From: Hoeflea prorocentri
Lineage (GTDB): Bacteria > Pseudomonadota > Alphaproteobacteria > Rhizobiales > Rhizobiaceae
Assembly (NCBI RefSeq): GCF_027944115.1
Contig: NZ_JAPJZI010000001.1
Span: 1,054,001-1,118,000 of the forward strand
Reading direction: 5' to 3'
Length of the DNA: 64,000 nucleotides
Position numbers and translations under genes: made by a program
The notes under the pieces: model-generated
What the model was told of the DNA's origin: nothing
The model's input: the letters and a program-made list of their open reading frames with translations, nothing else
Database searches by the model: none
In this document: piece after piece, positions 28,132 to 37,313 of the stretch
How the letters are laid out: each line of letters opens with the position of its first letter
How positions within the stretch are numbered: position 1 is the stretch's first letter

Positions 28132-29322
28132 CTACTGGTTGGCTGTCACCGAGACGTTCAAGACCTGGGGCAGGGTCTGCGGTGCACCCATGGCCGAACC
28201 GGCGACCGATGCGAACGGCAGCGGTGCCTCCGGCTGAGCGGTGATTTCAATGCTCTTTGGATCCGACAGGTAGAGGCTGACAGCCTCCGTCACCTGTTTT
28301 TGGAATTCTGGGTTCTGCAGCTGTGCCAGCAGCAGCGGCATCATGCCCTGAAGTCCCTGGACCATCTGATCGCGGCTCATGCCCTGACGGCTGGCCACCA
28401 TGTCGAGAACCTTGTTGGTGAGCGACGCATCGTCAAAGCGGACCGAAAGGCTGTTGAAGGTGAGCTGCTGCATCATCCCCATCATGGCAAGACCCATGGC
28501 CTGCTGCGATTTGCCGTCATCGTCCTGCTTTGCCATCTGCTCCTGCATCTGCTGCAGGCCCTTGATGAACTCCAGCGTGTAGCCGGAAATCGAGAACTGC
28601 ATGTCCAGCCGGCCCACATCGTCAAGGGTGAGGGCATATTCGGTCAGTGCGATCTCGCCCGTTTCCGGAGCCCAGTGTCCGTTCAGCACGACGTCGCCAC
28701 TGAGGGTTTGGTATCCCATGCCGTTGATGGCTTGCTGAGCCTGCGCGTCCTTGACATCACTCAGGTCGATTTCAAGACCGTCGATACGGGCATCGAAATC
28801 CATCCGCGATCCGTCAGAGCTTTTCTTGGTCGTTGTTGTGGAACGCGCCGCCTTGAAGACATCCTGCCCTTCGATGGTCAGTGCAATCGGGCCGGTCGTT
28901 GCCGAGTCATACCACATAATGTCGTCTACGGATTCCGCGCCCGGTTCACCCGGGATGCGCAGGTTTTCGACCTTCAAGTCGCTGATTGTCAGCTCGTTAT
29001 CGTCCTCTGAGAACTTGATCTCGTCATTGGTGAAAGACTCTGCGGTGTATCCGCCGGAGCCGTCTTCCTTGACACCATTGAAGGTGAGGTCTCCGAGATC
29101 AAGGCCATCATCTTCGCCCGGCATTTCAATATCGACATCCTTCAGCGTGATGGTGTCGCCATCGGCGCTCACGCCGTCATAGGTGATATTGGCGCCCTGG
29201 GACGCATAGGCAGCCGCAAATTTCTTGGCAAAATCGTCGGCATCGAGCGCGAACGACAGGTGAGTTGACGCCAAGAGGGTAAAACCGGCTGCAAGTCCGG
29301 TCTTAAGGTATGGGGCGCGCAT
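28132..29322 (-). CDS. Exported protein of unknown function
   Basis: I do not recognise a named domain. The 396-residue protein has a Sec signal peptide (GLAAGFTLLASTHLSFA, cleavage before LDADD) and an acidic mature part built of repeated beta-strand-like phrases such as ITLKDVDIEMPG, LTISDLKVENLRIPG and IEGQDVFKAAR, a pattern that recalls AsmA-like or LPS-transport beta-solenoid proteins but is not diagnostic. A Met/Gln-rich helix around residues 275-300 (QQAMGLAMMGMMQQL) is notable. ATG 29322 has an AGGAAGGA ribosome site. It should be periplasmic. It is a single gene ended by the terminator at 28099 and divergent from parC. Confidence 0.8.
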   Translation of the reverse strand: MRAPYLKTGLAAGFTLLASTHLSFALDADDFAKKFAAAYASQGANITYDGVSADGDTITLKDVDIEMPGEDDGLDLGDLTFNGVKEDGSGGYTAESFTNDEIKFSEDDNELTISDLKVENLRIPGEPGAESVDDIMWYDSATTGPIALTIEGQDVFKAARSTTTTKKSSDGSRMDFDARIDGLEIDLSDVKDAQAQQAINGMGYQTLSGDVVLNGHWAPETGEIALTEYALTLDDVGRLDMQFSISGYTLEFIKGLQQMQEQMAKQDDDGKSQQAMGLAMMGMMQQLTFNSLSVRFDDASLTNKVLDMVASRQGMSRDQMVQGLQGMMPLLLAQLQNPEFQKQVTEAVSLYLSDPKSIEITAQPEAPLPFASVAGSAMGAPQTLPQVLNVSVTANQ

Positions 29323-29547
29323 GCTTTATCCTTCCTGCTTTTGATCTTGAACCGACAGGTCCCTTTGAAGTGGCACTGTCCTACAACGTTGTCGGGGGCA
29401 CCAATACAGCGAATACTGTATTTTCCTGGATAAAAAACCCCTCGCGACCAATACATGGTTGCCGGAAGGTTATACTTCAACAGTGCGGCGCTTCCATGAA
29501 ACACACCAAGCCTTGCTGCGAATCAGTGCATCGGTTAAGGGCAGGAT

Positions 29548-31800
29548 ATGGGAAAAAGCCTTATTCCACCGGGCGACGGCGAAGACAGATCGGAACCCGT
29601 CGACCTGAAAACAGCGCTTGAAGAGCGTTATCTCGCCTATGCGCTTTCGACGATTATGCACCGTGCGCTGCCGGATGTGCGCGACGGGCTAAAGCCGGTG
29701 CACCGGCGTATCGTCTACGCCATGAGCGATATGGGCCTCAGGTCCAATGGCGGTTTCAAGAAATCGGCCAAGATCGTCGGTGAGGTGATGGGTAATTTCC
29801 ACCCGCATGGCGATCAGGCGATCTACGACGCACTTGTGCGCCTGGCGCAGGATTTCGCCGTGCGCTATCCGCTTGTCAACGGACAGGGCAATTTCGGCAA
29901 TATCGACGGCGATAACGCCGCCGCCATGCGTTACACCGAATCCAAGATGACATCGGTGGCCGAGCTGCTGTTGCGTGGCATTGACGAGGACGCCGTCGAT
30001 TTCCGCACCACCTATGATGAGGAAAACGAAGAGCCGGTCGTTCTGCCGGGCGCTTTTCCGAACCTTCTTGCCAATGGGGCAACCGGCATTGCCGTCGGCA
30101 TGGCGACCTCGATCCCGCCGCACAATGCCGCCGAGCTGTGCGATGCAGCCCTGCATCTCATCAAGCATCCCAATGCCCGCATCGAAAAGATGGTGGAACT
30201 GGTGCCCGGTCCGGATTTTCCGACCGGCGGCATCATCGTCGAAGACCGCGAGTCAATCCTCGAAGCCTACAAGACCGGACGAGGGGGCTTTCGTGTTCGC
30301 GCCCGCTGGGAGAAGGAAGAGACCGGCCGCGGCGGCTATGTCATCGTCGTCACCGAAATCCCCTATCAGGTGCAGAAGTCGCGGATGATCGAAAAGGTCG
30401 CGGAGCTGCTTCTGGCCCGCAAACTGCCTTTGCTTGACGATATTCGCGATGAATCGGCCGAAGACATCCGTCTTGTCCTGGTGCCGAAGAACCGCAGCGT
30501 CGATCCGACCTTGCTGATGGAATCGTTGTTCAAGCTGACCGATCTGGAATCGCGTGTCTCGCTCAACCTGAATGTTCTGTCGAAGGGCAAGGTGCCGAAG
30601 GTGATGTCGCTGCCAGAGGTGCTGCTGGAATGGCTGGAGCACCGCAAGGAAGTGCTGCAGCGGCGCTCGCGCCATCGACTTGCCGCGATCGAGCGGCGGC
30701 TTGAGATCCTCGGCGGTTATCTCATTGCCTATCTCAATATTGATGAGGTTATCCGCATCATACGCGAGGAGGACGATCCGAAGGCCGAACTCATGCGCCG
30801 CTATGATCTGACCGACCTCCAGGCGGAATCAATCCTCAATATGCGCCTGCGTTCCCTGCGCAAGCTCGAAGAGTTCGAAATCCGTAAGGAGTTTGACGGC
30901 CTCACCGCAGAAAAGGCAGATATCGAAGCGTTGCTTGCTTCCGACGAAAAACAGTGGGCAACCGTTGCCTGGGAGATCGGCGAGGTCAAAAAGACCTTCG
31001 GCAAGGACACCGAGCTCGGCCGTCGACGCTCCACCTTCGGCGACGCACCGGAGACTGATATCGAGGCGATCCAGCAGGCCATGATCGAGAAGGAACCGGT
31101 CACGGTTGTCGTCTCGCAGAAGGGATGGATCCGGGCGATGAAAGGACATTTGTCCGACTATTCGGGCCTGACCTTCAAGGAGGGCGACAAGCTCAAATTC
31201 GCTTTCCCCGCCCATACGACCGACAAGATCATCCTGTTTACGACCGGCGGCAAGTTCTACACGCTCGGTTGCGATCGGCTTCCGGGCGGACGCGGTCACG
31301 GCGAGCCCGTGCGCATCATGGTCGATATGGACAATGATCAGGACATCGTCGCGGCCTTTGTCCACGACCCCAAGGTGCGCCTGCTTCTGGCGTCCACGGT
31401 CGGGAACGGCTTTATCGTGCCGCAGTCCGAGATCACTGCCAATACCCGCAAGGGCAAACAGGTCATGAACGTCAAGCTGCCGGTCGAGGCGACACTGTGC
31501 GTGCCGGTCAGCGGCGACTGCGTCGCGGTGATCGGCGAAAACAAGAAACTGCTTGTCTTCCCGCTTTCGCAGTTGCCGGAAATGACCCGTGGCAAGGGCG
31601 TGCGCCTGCAGCGTTACAAGGATGGCGGCGTGGCCGATGTGAAGACCTTTGCGATGGAGGAGGGGCTAAGCTGGCAGGATTCAGCCGGCCGCACCCATAC
31701 GAAGACGCAACAGGAACTTGCCGAGTGGATCGGCGACCGGGCCCAGGCCGGCCGCCTTGCGCCGCGCGGTTTTCCGCGCTCGGGCCGTTTCGGCAACTGA
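29548..31800 (+). CDS. parC: DNA topoisomerase IV subunit A ParC
   Basis: ParC is the breakage-reunion subunit of topoisomerase IV, which decatenates daughter chromosomes. The 750-residue protein shows [39 protein letters not shown] and the catalytic tyrosine at about residue 129 in [10 protein letters not shown]. The C-terminal part is a beta-pinwheel with repeats such as MKGHLSDY and [13 protein letters not shown]. Length and these motifs favour ParC over GyrA. ATG 29548 has an AGGGCAGGA ribosome site. Confidence 0.96.
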   Translation: MGKSLIPPGDGEDRSEPVDLKTALEERYLAYALSTIMHRALPDVRDGLKPVHRRIVYAMSDMGLRSNGGFKKSAKIVGEVMGNFHPHGDQAIYDALVRLAQDFAVRYPLVNGQGNFGNIDGDNAAAMRYTESKMTSVAELLLRGIDEDAVDFRTTYDEENEEPVVLPGAFPNLLANGATGIAVGMATSIPPHNAAELCDAALHLIKHPNARIEKMVELVPGPDFPTGGIIVEDRESILEAYKTGRGGFRVRARWEKEETGRGGYVIVVTEIPYQVQKSRMIEKVAELLLARKLPLLDDIRDESAEDIRLVLVPKNRSVDPTLLMESLFKLTDLESRVSLNLNVLSKGKVPKVMSLPEVLLEWLEHRKEVLQRRSRHRLAAIERRLEILGGYLIAYLNIDEVIRIIREEDDPKAELMRRYDLTDLQAESILNMRLRSLRKLEEFEIRKEFDGLTAEKADIEALLASDEKQWATVAWEIGEVKKTFGKDTELGRRRSTFGDAPETDIEAIQQAMIEKEPVTVVVSQKGWIRAMKGHLSDYSGLTFKEGDKLKFAFPAHTTDKIILFTTGGKFYTLGCDRLPGGRGHGEPVRIMVDMDNDQDIVAAFVHDPKVRLLLASTVGNGFIVPQSEITANTRKGKQVMNVKLPVEATLCVPVSGDCVAVIGENKKLLVFPLSQLPEMTRGKGVRLQRYKDGGVADVKTFAMEEGLSWQDSAGRTHTKTQQELAEWIGDRAQAGRLAPRGFPRSGRFGN

Positions 31801-31833
31801 CGCGCATCGGACCTCGCCTGCCGCCCGATGTGT

Positions 31834-32499
31834 TCAAAAGGTCTCTTCGAGAAGGTCGAGGAGAGAGCCGGCCAGACCGGCGGCTGCAACAAGTCCGCCG
31901 TGGCAGGGGATGATCATGGTCGGCGGTTCCTTGGCGATTTGTTTTTTTACCCAGTCCTTGTAGAGGGTTTTATCCTTCACTCCGAATTTCGGAAAGGTGC
32001 CCAGCATTTTGGGCGTTTGGGCGTGTTGCCCGGCCGGGAGGTGTTCCGCACTGAAGGCATCCGCCACGATCCAGATCATGTGCGGTCCGGAGGCTACGCG
32101 GATCCAGACCTCTCCGGTTTTCAGGCCCCGTGGCTCAAGGATTTGAAACCCCGGCAACAGCGCTGCCTCAAGCTTCTCCAGGTTGCAAAATTCAAGTGTA
32201 GTCTGTTTCACCAGGCGGGGCGTCGCATCGGGTGAACAGACAAGGCCGGCCTGCGGAAAAAGCCGGTCATATTCTGCGAGGCCCTTGTTGTGGTAGTGGT
32301 TTGGCGCCAGCAGGAAAGTTACGTCGCCCAGTTTGCCGAGGTCCGCGGTGCCCGCCTTTTCAATCCCGGCCACCGGACTGTAAAGGCATAGGCTGCCATC
32401 TGAAAGACGGATTGCGGTGCATCTGAGTTTTCCGATCTGAGCGGTGAAAATGTGCCCGTCATTACCGACCGGTGTGAATAGTTGGGATTGCGCGCTCAT
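31834..32499 (-). CDS. DUF4336 protein, degenerate metallo-beta-lactamase fold
   Basis: The 221-residue protein matches the DUF4336 pattern: a core reminiscent of metallo-beta-lactamases with LLAPNHYHNKGLAEY in place of the HxHxDH metal motif and IIPCHGG near the end. Because the usual metal ligands are only partly kept, hydrolase activity is doubtful. It starts at ATG 32499, overlapping the TetR gene stop by four bases, so it is translationally coupled and presumably the main target of that repressor. Confidence 0.82.
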   Translation of the reverse strand: MSAQSQLFTPVGNDGHIFTAQIGKLRCTAIRLSDGSLCLYSPVAGIEKAGTADLGKLGDVTFLLAPNHYHNKGLAEYDRLFPQAGLVCSPDATPRLVKQTTLEFCNLEKLEAALLPGFQILEPRGLKTGEVWIRVASGPHMIWIVADAFSAEHLPAGQHAQTPKMLGTFPKFGVKDKTLYKDWVKKQIAKEPPTMIIPCHGGLVAAAGLAGSLLDLLEETF

Positions 32500-33089
32500 G
32501 ATGTCCTCATCGATTGCAGATGACCGGTCAGCAGTTTTGCAAGGTTACAGCCGCCCTTATGCGAGGCGAGTGATCTGTTTTTTGCATGTATGCCCATAAC
32601 AGCCGTGACGAGGCCGCTGGCCATCGTATCGACCTCGGTGGCCTCATCGATCTCGCCCAATACAAGTGCATTGCTCAGCGCCTGCCGGAAATGATCTTCA
32701 AGGGTGCCCCAGTAGAATGTGCCGATGTCGTCCAGTCTGGGGCTCTGTACTCGTGCATTTTCAATGCCGGTGTTGACGACCAGACAGCCCCAGGGGCTTG
32801 ATGTGACGGAATTGTCGGCGACGAGGTTGTTTAAAAACACGATGATTTCGTCAAGGCCGCCGCGCTTCATCGGAGCCATCGCCTCTGATATCGCTGCGTC
32901 GCAGTAAAACTTCAGCGCTTCCAGATAAAGGCCTTCCTTGCCGCCGAACTCACTGCGGATCGCAAACTGATTGAGGCCCGTCAGTTCTTCCAGTTCACGC
33001 ACGCCAAGCGCCTGATAACCGTGCGCCCAGAAGGCTTTACAGGCGCTTTCGACAGCTTTTTGGCGGTCATAGGATTTTGGCCGCGGCAT
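32496..33089 (-). CDS. TetR/AcrR-family transcriptional regulator
   Basis: The 197-residue protein has a TetR N-terminal helix-turn-helix (QKAVESACKAFWAHGYQALG, then VRELEELTGLNQFAIRSEFGGKEGLY) and a ligand-binding C-terminal domain with a Cys (GCLVVNTGIE). The layout is of the kind that responds to small electrophiles or lipids, but the ligand is unknown. It heads a two-gene operon with DUF4336. A perfect 15-base inverted repeat just upstream is a likely autoregulatory operator. Confidence 0.92.
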   Translation of the reverse strand: MPRPKSYDRQKAVESACKAFWAHGYQALGVRELEELTGLNQFAIRSEFGGKEGLYLEALKFYCDAAISEAMAPMKRGGLDEIIVFLNNLVADNSVTSSPWGCLVVNTGIENARVQSPRLDDIGTFYWGTLEDHFRQALSNALVLGEIDEATEVDTMASGLVTAVMGIHAKNRSLASHKGGCNLAKLLTGHLQSMRTS

Positions 33090-33102
33090 TTGTACTGCTC
33101 CG

Positions 33103-33140
33103 ATCGTCTATTTCTATACAGTCGCATAGAAATAGACGAT
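33103..33140. promoter_or_regulatory. Palindromic operator candidate for the TetR regulator
   Basis: ATCGTCTATTTCTAT and its exact reverse complement ATAGAAATAGACGAT are separated by eight bases. The site lies 14-51 bases upstream of the tetR start codon, where a TetR repressor would block its own promoter. There is no T-run, so a terminator for pcaQ is unlikely. Confidence 0.65.
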
Positions 33141-33169
33141 GCGCAAGCGGCGCAAACGAAGGGCATAGT

Positions 33170-34090
33170 CTAGGCGTTTTCGGCGATGACCCTGCGCAGC
33201 ACGTCCGCAAAGAGGGCGCAGGCAGAACTCAGTTGTGCGTCGGCGCGGGTGCACAGGCCGATGGACCCGACGGTCGATTCCGTATCGACGGGCAGGGTTG
33301 CAAATTCACCGCCGTCGATTTCGGCAGCGACGACGGCGCGGGAGATAATCCAAACGGCCTTGTGATTTTTCACAAAAGTCCGGCCGAAAGAATCCGAAAC
33401 TGTTTCAATGACTTGAGATGGTTCGGTGATGCCTTGCTCGATAAACAGCCGATCGACGAAAGGCCTGATAATGGATTGCCCGGTGGGAACAAGAACCGGA
33501 TAGTTGCTGATGGAATCCACCGAAAACCGTTTGCGGTCTGCCAGCGGATGGGACGCATGGACTGCAAGGATCACCTTGTCACGGTAAAGCGGCTCGAAGA
33601 TGAGGCCGAGCATCATGTCGGGCGCGGGCAGGCGTCCCATGACAAGATCAAGTTCACCGTTGCGTAACTGATCGAGCAGCGCACGATTTTCACCGGTGAC
33701 GATCTTCAGCCGGTTGCGCATGCCGGCCTCGAGATATCTGGCTACGGCAAGCGGCACGGTTGTGGTTGAGACAGTCGGCAGTGCGCCCAGCCGGATCCTC
33801 GGACCGTCCGCAACATCCAGTTCGGCAAGCGCATTGACCCCGTTGCGGGCGGCGGTCAGCGAACTGCCGGCATGGCGGAGAAAAACCTCGCCATATTGCG
33901 ATATGCGGATGCCGCGGCCTTCGCGCTCGATAAGCGGCCGCCCACAGATGTCTTCCAGCTCTCTTATGGTGCGTGTAACGGCCGGCTGCGTCAGATGCAG
34001 GCGCTCGGCCGCGCGGCTGACGCTCTTCTGCCGTGCAACCTCAACAAAGGTTTCAAGATGCCGCAATTTCATCCTGCGCAGTGAATTCAT
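33170..34090 (-). CDS. pcaQ: LysR-family pca operon activator PcaQ
   Basis: PcaQ activates protocatechuate genes in rhizobia in response to beta-carboxy-cis,cis-muconate. The 306-residue protein has the PcaQ-like N terminus (KLRHLETFVEVARQKSVSRA, AERLHLTQPAVTRTIRELE) and LysR binding domain (RIRLGALPTVSTTTVPLAV). It diverges from the pcaC-H-G-F genes. I chose ATG 34090 because it matches the family start; ATG 34132, ATG 34072 and a TTG at 34150 are alternatives. Assignment rests on sequence and context. Confidence 0.9.
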   Translation of the reverse strand: MNSLRRMKLRHLETFVEVARQKSVSRAAERLHLTQPAVTRTIRELEDICGRPLIEREGRGIRISQYGEVFLRHAGSSLTAARNGVNALAELDVADGPRIRLGALPTVSTTTVPLAVARYLEAGMRNRLKIVTGENRALLDQLRNGELDLVMGRLPAPDMMLGLIFEPLYRDKVILAVHASHPLADRKRFSVDSISNYPVLVPTGQSIIRPFVDRLFIEQGITEPSQVIETVSDSFGRTFVKNHKAVWIISRAVVAAEIDGGEFATLPVDTESTVGSIGLCTRADAQLSSACALFADVLRRVIAENA

Positions 34091-34223
34091 ATCGGTTTTG
34101 CTATCCAAATGGCGTTTAAATTCATTATTCATCCCCGAAGAAATATGCAAACATCAAAGTCTGAGGCGCGTGACACGGCCTTGCCGCTGAGACGCGCCTT
34201 TCCAAGTATTTGTGGAGTGGTTC

Positions 34224-34643
34224 ATGGGTGGAGACGATACGCCGTCCGAGCGTTATGTGTCCGGTATGCGGACACGCCGGAATGTGCTTGGAGATGCGCA
34301 TGTGGATCGCGCGGAGGCGCGCAAGTCAGAGTTTGATGCTCCGTTCCAGGAGCTGATTGTTGAAGCGGCCTGGGGGCATGTGTGGTCGCGTCCGCAATGG
34401 ACGCCGCGCGAGCGGTCGATCGTGACAATTGCTCTGATGGCCGCTCTTGGCCACGATGAAGAACTTGCCATGCATATACGGGCGTGTCGCAACACCGGCG
34501 CGTCCGATGCCGATATTCGCGAGGCGCTGCTTCATGTTGCGATCTACGCCGGTGTGCCGGCAGCAAATCATGCCATAGCAATTGCAAAAAAAGTGCTCGG
34601 CGAGATGCAGGAGCCGAGTGCTGCGGAGGACAACAATGGATAA
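34224..34643 (+). CDS. pcaC: 4-carboxymuconolactone decarboxylase PcaC
   Basis: PcaC converts gamma-carboxymuconolactone to beta-ketoadipate enol-lactone. The 139-residue protein shows the CMD family core: [20 protein letters not shown] and the segment [24 protein letters not shown] 34224 has a GGAG site seven bases upstream; a GTG four codons earlier opens the frame but is poorly placed. The 3' end overlaps pcaH by eight bases, indicating an operon. Confidence 0.95.
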   Translation: MGGDDTPSERYVSGMRTRRNVLGDAHVDRAEARKSEFDAPFQELIVEAAWGHVWSRPQWTPRERSIVTIALMAALGHDEELAMHIRACRNTGASDADIREALLHVAIYAGVPAANHAIAIAKKVLGEMQEPSAAEDNNG

Positions 34644-35376
34644 TGGAACACCGGAAACCGGGGCCTTTTTCGAGCGCGATCGCGCCTGGCATCCGAAGGC
34701 CTTTACACCGGATTACAAGAGCAGTGTTGTGCGCTCGCCTCGAAGGGCGCTTCTATCCCTGGAAAACAGTCCCGGCGAGATAACCGGCCCGGTGTTCGGG
34801 CACGACATGCTCAACGAAAATGATGCCGATCTCATTCACAATTTTGCCCGCCCCGGCGAAAGCGCCCTTGGAGAGCGGATCATCGTGCATGGTCGGGTTC
34901 TTGACGAACGGGGCAGGGGTGTGTCCGGTGCCTTGCTTGAGTTCTGGCAGGCAAATGCCGGCGGGCGCTACCGCCACAAGAAAGACGAATACATGGCGCC
35001 TCTCGACCCCAATTTCGGCGGGTGCGGCCGCACCATTACCGATGAGAACGGAAACTACGCACTGCGTACGATCAGGCCGGGGCCCTATCCCTGGCCGAAC
35101 GGGATCAATGATTGGCGGCCGGCTCATATCCACTTTTCGATTTTCGGGCACGGATTTGCACAGCGCCTGATCACCCAGATGTATTTTGAAGGCGATCCGC
35201 TGATCCCGCTTTGCCCGATCGTACAGACCATCAATGACGAGGCGGCGGTCAAACAGCTTGTCGCGCTGTTCGATAAGGCACATGCCACTCCGTTTGACTC
35301 ACTTGCATACAAATTTGACATTGTGTTGCGCGGCCGGCGTTCCACCCTGTTTGAAAACCGGATGGAGGGAAATTAA
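34636..35376 (+). CDS. pcaH: Protocatechuate 3,4-dioxygenase beta subunit PcaH
   Basis: PcaH carries the catalytic non-haem Fe(III) of the intradiol dioxygenase that opens protocatechuate to beta-carboxymuconate. The 246-residue protein has the family iron ligands: Tyr in [10 protein letters not shown], Tyr in PGPYPWPNG, and two His in [14 protein letters not shown] 34636 overlaps pcaC and follows GGAGGAC. The stop is immediately followed by pcaG. Confidence 0.97.
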   Translation: MDNGTPETGAFFERDRAWHPKAFTPDYKSSVVRSPRRALLSLENSPGEITGPVFGHDMLNENDADLIHNFARPGESALGERIIVHGRVLDERGRGVSGALLEFWQANAGGRYRHKKDEYMAPLDPNFGGCGRTITDENGNYALRTIRPGPYPWPNGINDWRPAHIHFSIFGHGFAQRLITQMYFEGDPLIPLCPIVQTINDEAAVKQLVALFDKAHATPFDSLAYKFDIVLRGRRSTLFENRMEGN

Positions 35377-35991
35377 ATGGCCCAGTCACTCGACCGTCTG
35401 AAGGAAAGCCCGTCACAGACCGCAGGGCCTTATGTCCATATCGGTTGCGCGCCGAATTTTATCGGCATTGAAGGGGTTTTCGACCATGATCTCGGGGTCA
35501 GCATGGTCAATGACGACACCCAAGGTGAACGTATCTCGATCAGTGGCCAGATCTTCGATGGCACCGGTACAGTGCTTAAGGATGCGCTTCTGGAAATCTG
35601 GCAGGCCGACAGCAACGGGCTTTTCAACAGTCCCGGCGAAACGCGAGGGGCGGCCGATCCGAATTTCACCGGCTGGGGACGGCAACCGACCGATATCGAC
35701 AGTGGACTCTATCGCTTCGATACCGTCAAACCCGGACGTGTGCCGTTGCAGGACGGACGGCTTCAGGCACCCCATGTCAATCTCTGGATTGTCGCGCGTG
35801 GCATCAATCTTGGTCTGAATACACGTGTCTATTTCTCCGACGAGGAAGCGGCGAATGCCGAAGACCCGGTTTTGGCGCGGATTGAACACCGGGTTCGTGT
35901 CCCGACGCTGATTGCGTCGCGTGAGAGCGATAATTATCGGTTCGATATTCATCTTCAGGGTGATAAGGAAACAGTCTTCTTCGATATCTGA
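35377..35991 (+). CDS. pcaG: Protocatechuate 3,4-dioxygenase alpha subunit PcaG
   Basis: PcaG is the structural partner of PcaH and lacks the iron ligands. The 204-residue protein has the intradiol fold with QTAGPYVHIGCAPNF, LLEIWQADSNGLF and HVNLWIVARGIN. The start codon abuts the pcaH stop, so the subunits are made together in equal amounts. Confidence 0.96.
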   Translation: MAQSLDRLKESPSQTAGPYVHIGCAPNFIGIEGVFDHDLGVSMVNDDTQGERISISGQIFDGTGTVLKDALLEIWQADSNGLFNSPGETRGAADPNFTGWGRQPTDIDSGLYRFDTVKPGRVPLQDGRLQAPHVNLWIVARGINLGLNTRVYFSDEEAANAEDPVLARIEHRVRVPTLIASRESDNYRFDIHLQGDKETVFFDI

Positions 35992-36101
35992 TGCCGATGC
36001 GGTGATCGGATGAAACCTGCCTTTGAGGATGCTGTTCAGAGATCAGCGAATGGCGCTGAGGCGGGCGGCAGACCTGCAAAGAAAAGACGAAAGGCCATGT
36101 C

Positions 36102-37304
36102 ATGAATGATGCGTTTATCTGCGACTATATCCGGACCCCGATCGGGCGTTTCGGCGGAAGCCTGTCTTCGGTGCGGGCGGACGATCTTGGCGCAGTTCCG
36201 CTCAAGGCATTGGCCGAACGCAATCCCGGTCTCGATCTCGAGGCGATTGACGATCTCATATACGGATGCGCCAACCAGGCCGGTGAGGACAACCGCAATG
36301 TCGCACGCATGAGCGCTCTTCTGGCCGGTTATCCTGTTGACGTGCCGGCGGGAACGGTCAATCGGCTTTGCGGATCCGGGATGGATGCGACAATTGCCGC
36401 CGCGCGGGCCATCAAATGTGGAGAAGCAGACCTTGTCGTCGCCGGCGGGGTCGAGTCGATGTCGCGTGCACCGTTTGTGATGCCCAAGGCCGACGCGGCA
36501 TTTTCACGGCGCGCTGAAATCTACGATACGACGATTGGCTGGCGGTTCGTCAATCCCGTCCTCAAGGCGCAGTACGGCGTGGAGTCGATGCCTGAAACGG
36601 GGGAAAACGTCGCTGAGGATTTTGGCGTCTCGCGGGAAGATCAGGATGCATTCGCCCTGCGTTCCCAGCAAAAAGCGTCTGCCGCACAGGCGAATGGCAG
36701 GTTGTCAAAGGAGATTACCGCGGTCGCGATCCCGCAGCGCAAGGGCGAACCGATCATCGTGGAGCGTGACGAGCATCCGCGTGAGACCTCGATCGAGAAA
36801 CTTGCGGCATTGCGCGCGCCCTTCCGGGAGGGCGGCACGGTGACCGCCGGGAATGCATCCGGTGTCAATGACGGGGCCGCTGCGCTGATCGTTGCCTCGC
36901 AAGCCGCGGTCGACCGGTTCGGGCTGACGCCGATTGCACGTATTCTGGGAGGAGCGACCGCCGGTGTCGAGCCGCGCATCATGGGCATCGGGCCGGCGCC
37001 GGCGACAAAGAAGCTTGCGGCCGGCCTTGATATGTCAGTCAGCGATTTTGATGTCGTCGAACTGAACGAGGCCTTTGCGAGCCAGGGCATTGCGGTTCTG
37101 CGCCAACTTGGAATTGCCGAGGATGCCGAATTTGTCAATCCGAATGGCGGGGCGATCGCGCTTGGTCATCCGCTTGGCATGTCAGGCGCGCGTATCACTG
37201 GAACCGCTGCTCTTGAACTTCACGAACGTGGCGGACGTTATGCGCTGGCAACCATGTGTATCGGCGTGGGGCAGGGCATTGCCATTGCGCTGGAGCGCGT
37301 CTGA
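36102..37304 (+). CDS. pcaF: 3-oxoadipyl-CoA thiolase PcaF
   Basis: PcaF cleaves 3-oxoadipyl-CoA to succinyl-CoA and acetyl-CoA, the last step of the beta-ketoadipate pathway. The 400-residue thiolase has the acyl-accepting Cys in VNRLCGSGMDA, the catalytic His in ALGHPLGMSGAR and the second Cys in TMCIGVGQG. It follows pcaG after 110 bases. The pcaB, pcaD, pcaI and pcaJ genes needed between PcaC and PcaF are not in this window, so they must lie elsewhere. A generic acetyl-CoA acetyltransferase is the alternative, but context favours PcaF. Confidence 0.92.
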   Translation: MNDAFICDYIRTPIGRFGGSLSSVRADDLGAVPLKALAERNPGLDLEAIDDLIYGCANQAGEDNRNVARMSALLAGYPVDVPAGTVNRLCGSGMDATIAAARAIKCGEADLVVAGGVESMSRAPFVMPKADAAFSRRAEIYDTTIGWRFVNPVLKAQYGVESMPETGENVAEDFGVSREDQDAFALRSQQKASAAQANGRLSKEITAVAIPQRKGEPIIVERDEHPRETSIEKLAALRAPFREGGTVTAGNASGVNDGAAALIVASQAAVDRFGLTPIARILGGATAGVEPRIMGIGPAPATKKLAAGLDMSVSDFDVVELNEAFASQGIAVLRQLGIAEDAEFVNPNGGAIALGHPLGMSGARITGTAALELHERGGRYALATMCIGVGQGIAIALERV

Positions 37305-37313
37305 CAACCAAGA

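Noticed and set aside
29404-29421. ATACAG-N6-CTGTAT inverted repeat upstream of parC
   Set aside because: Six-base arms in a 225-base gap can occur by chance and no regulator is adjacent.
34101-34120. CTATCC-AAAT-GGCGTT between pcaQ and pcaC as a PcaQ operator
   Set aside because: Only partly matches the ATAACC-N4-GGTTAA motif that I recall for PcaQ; too many mismatches.
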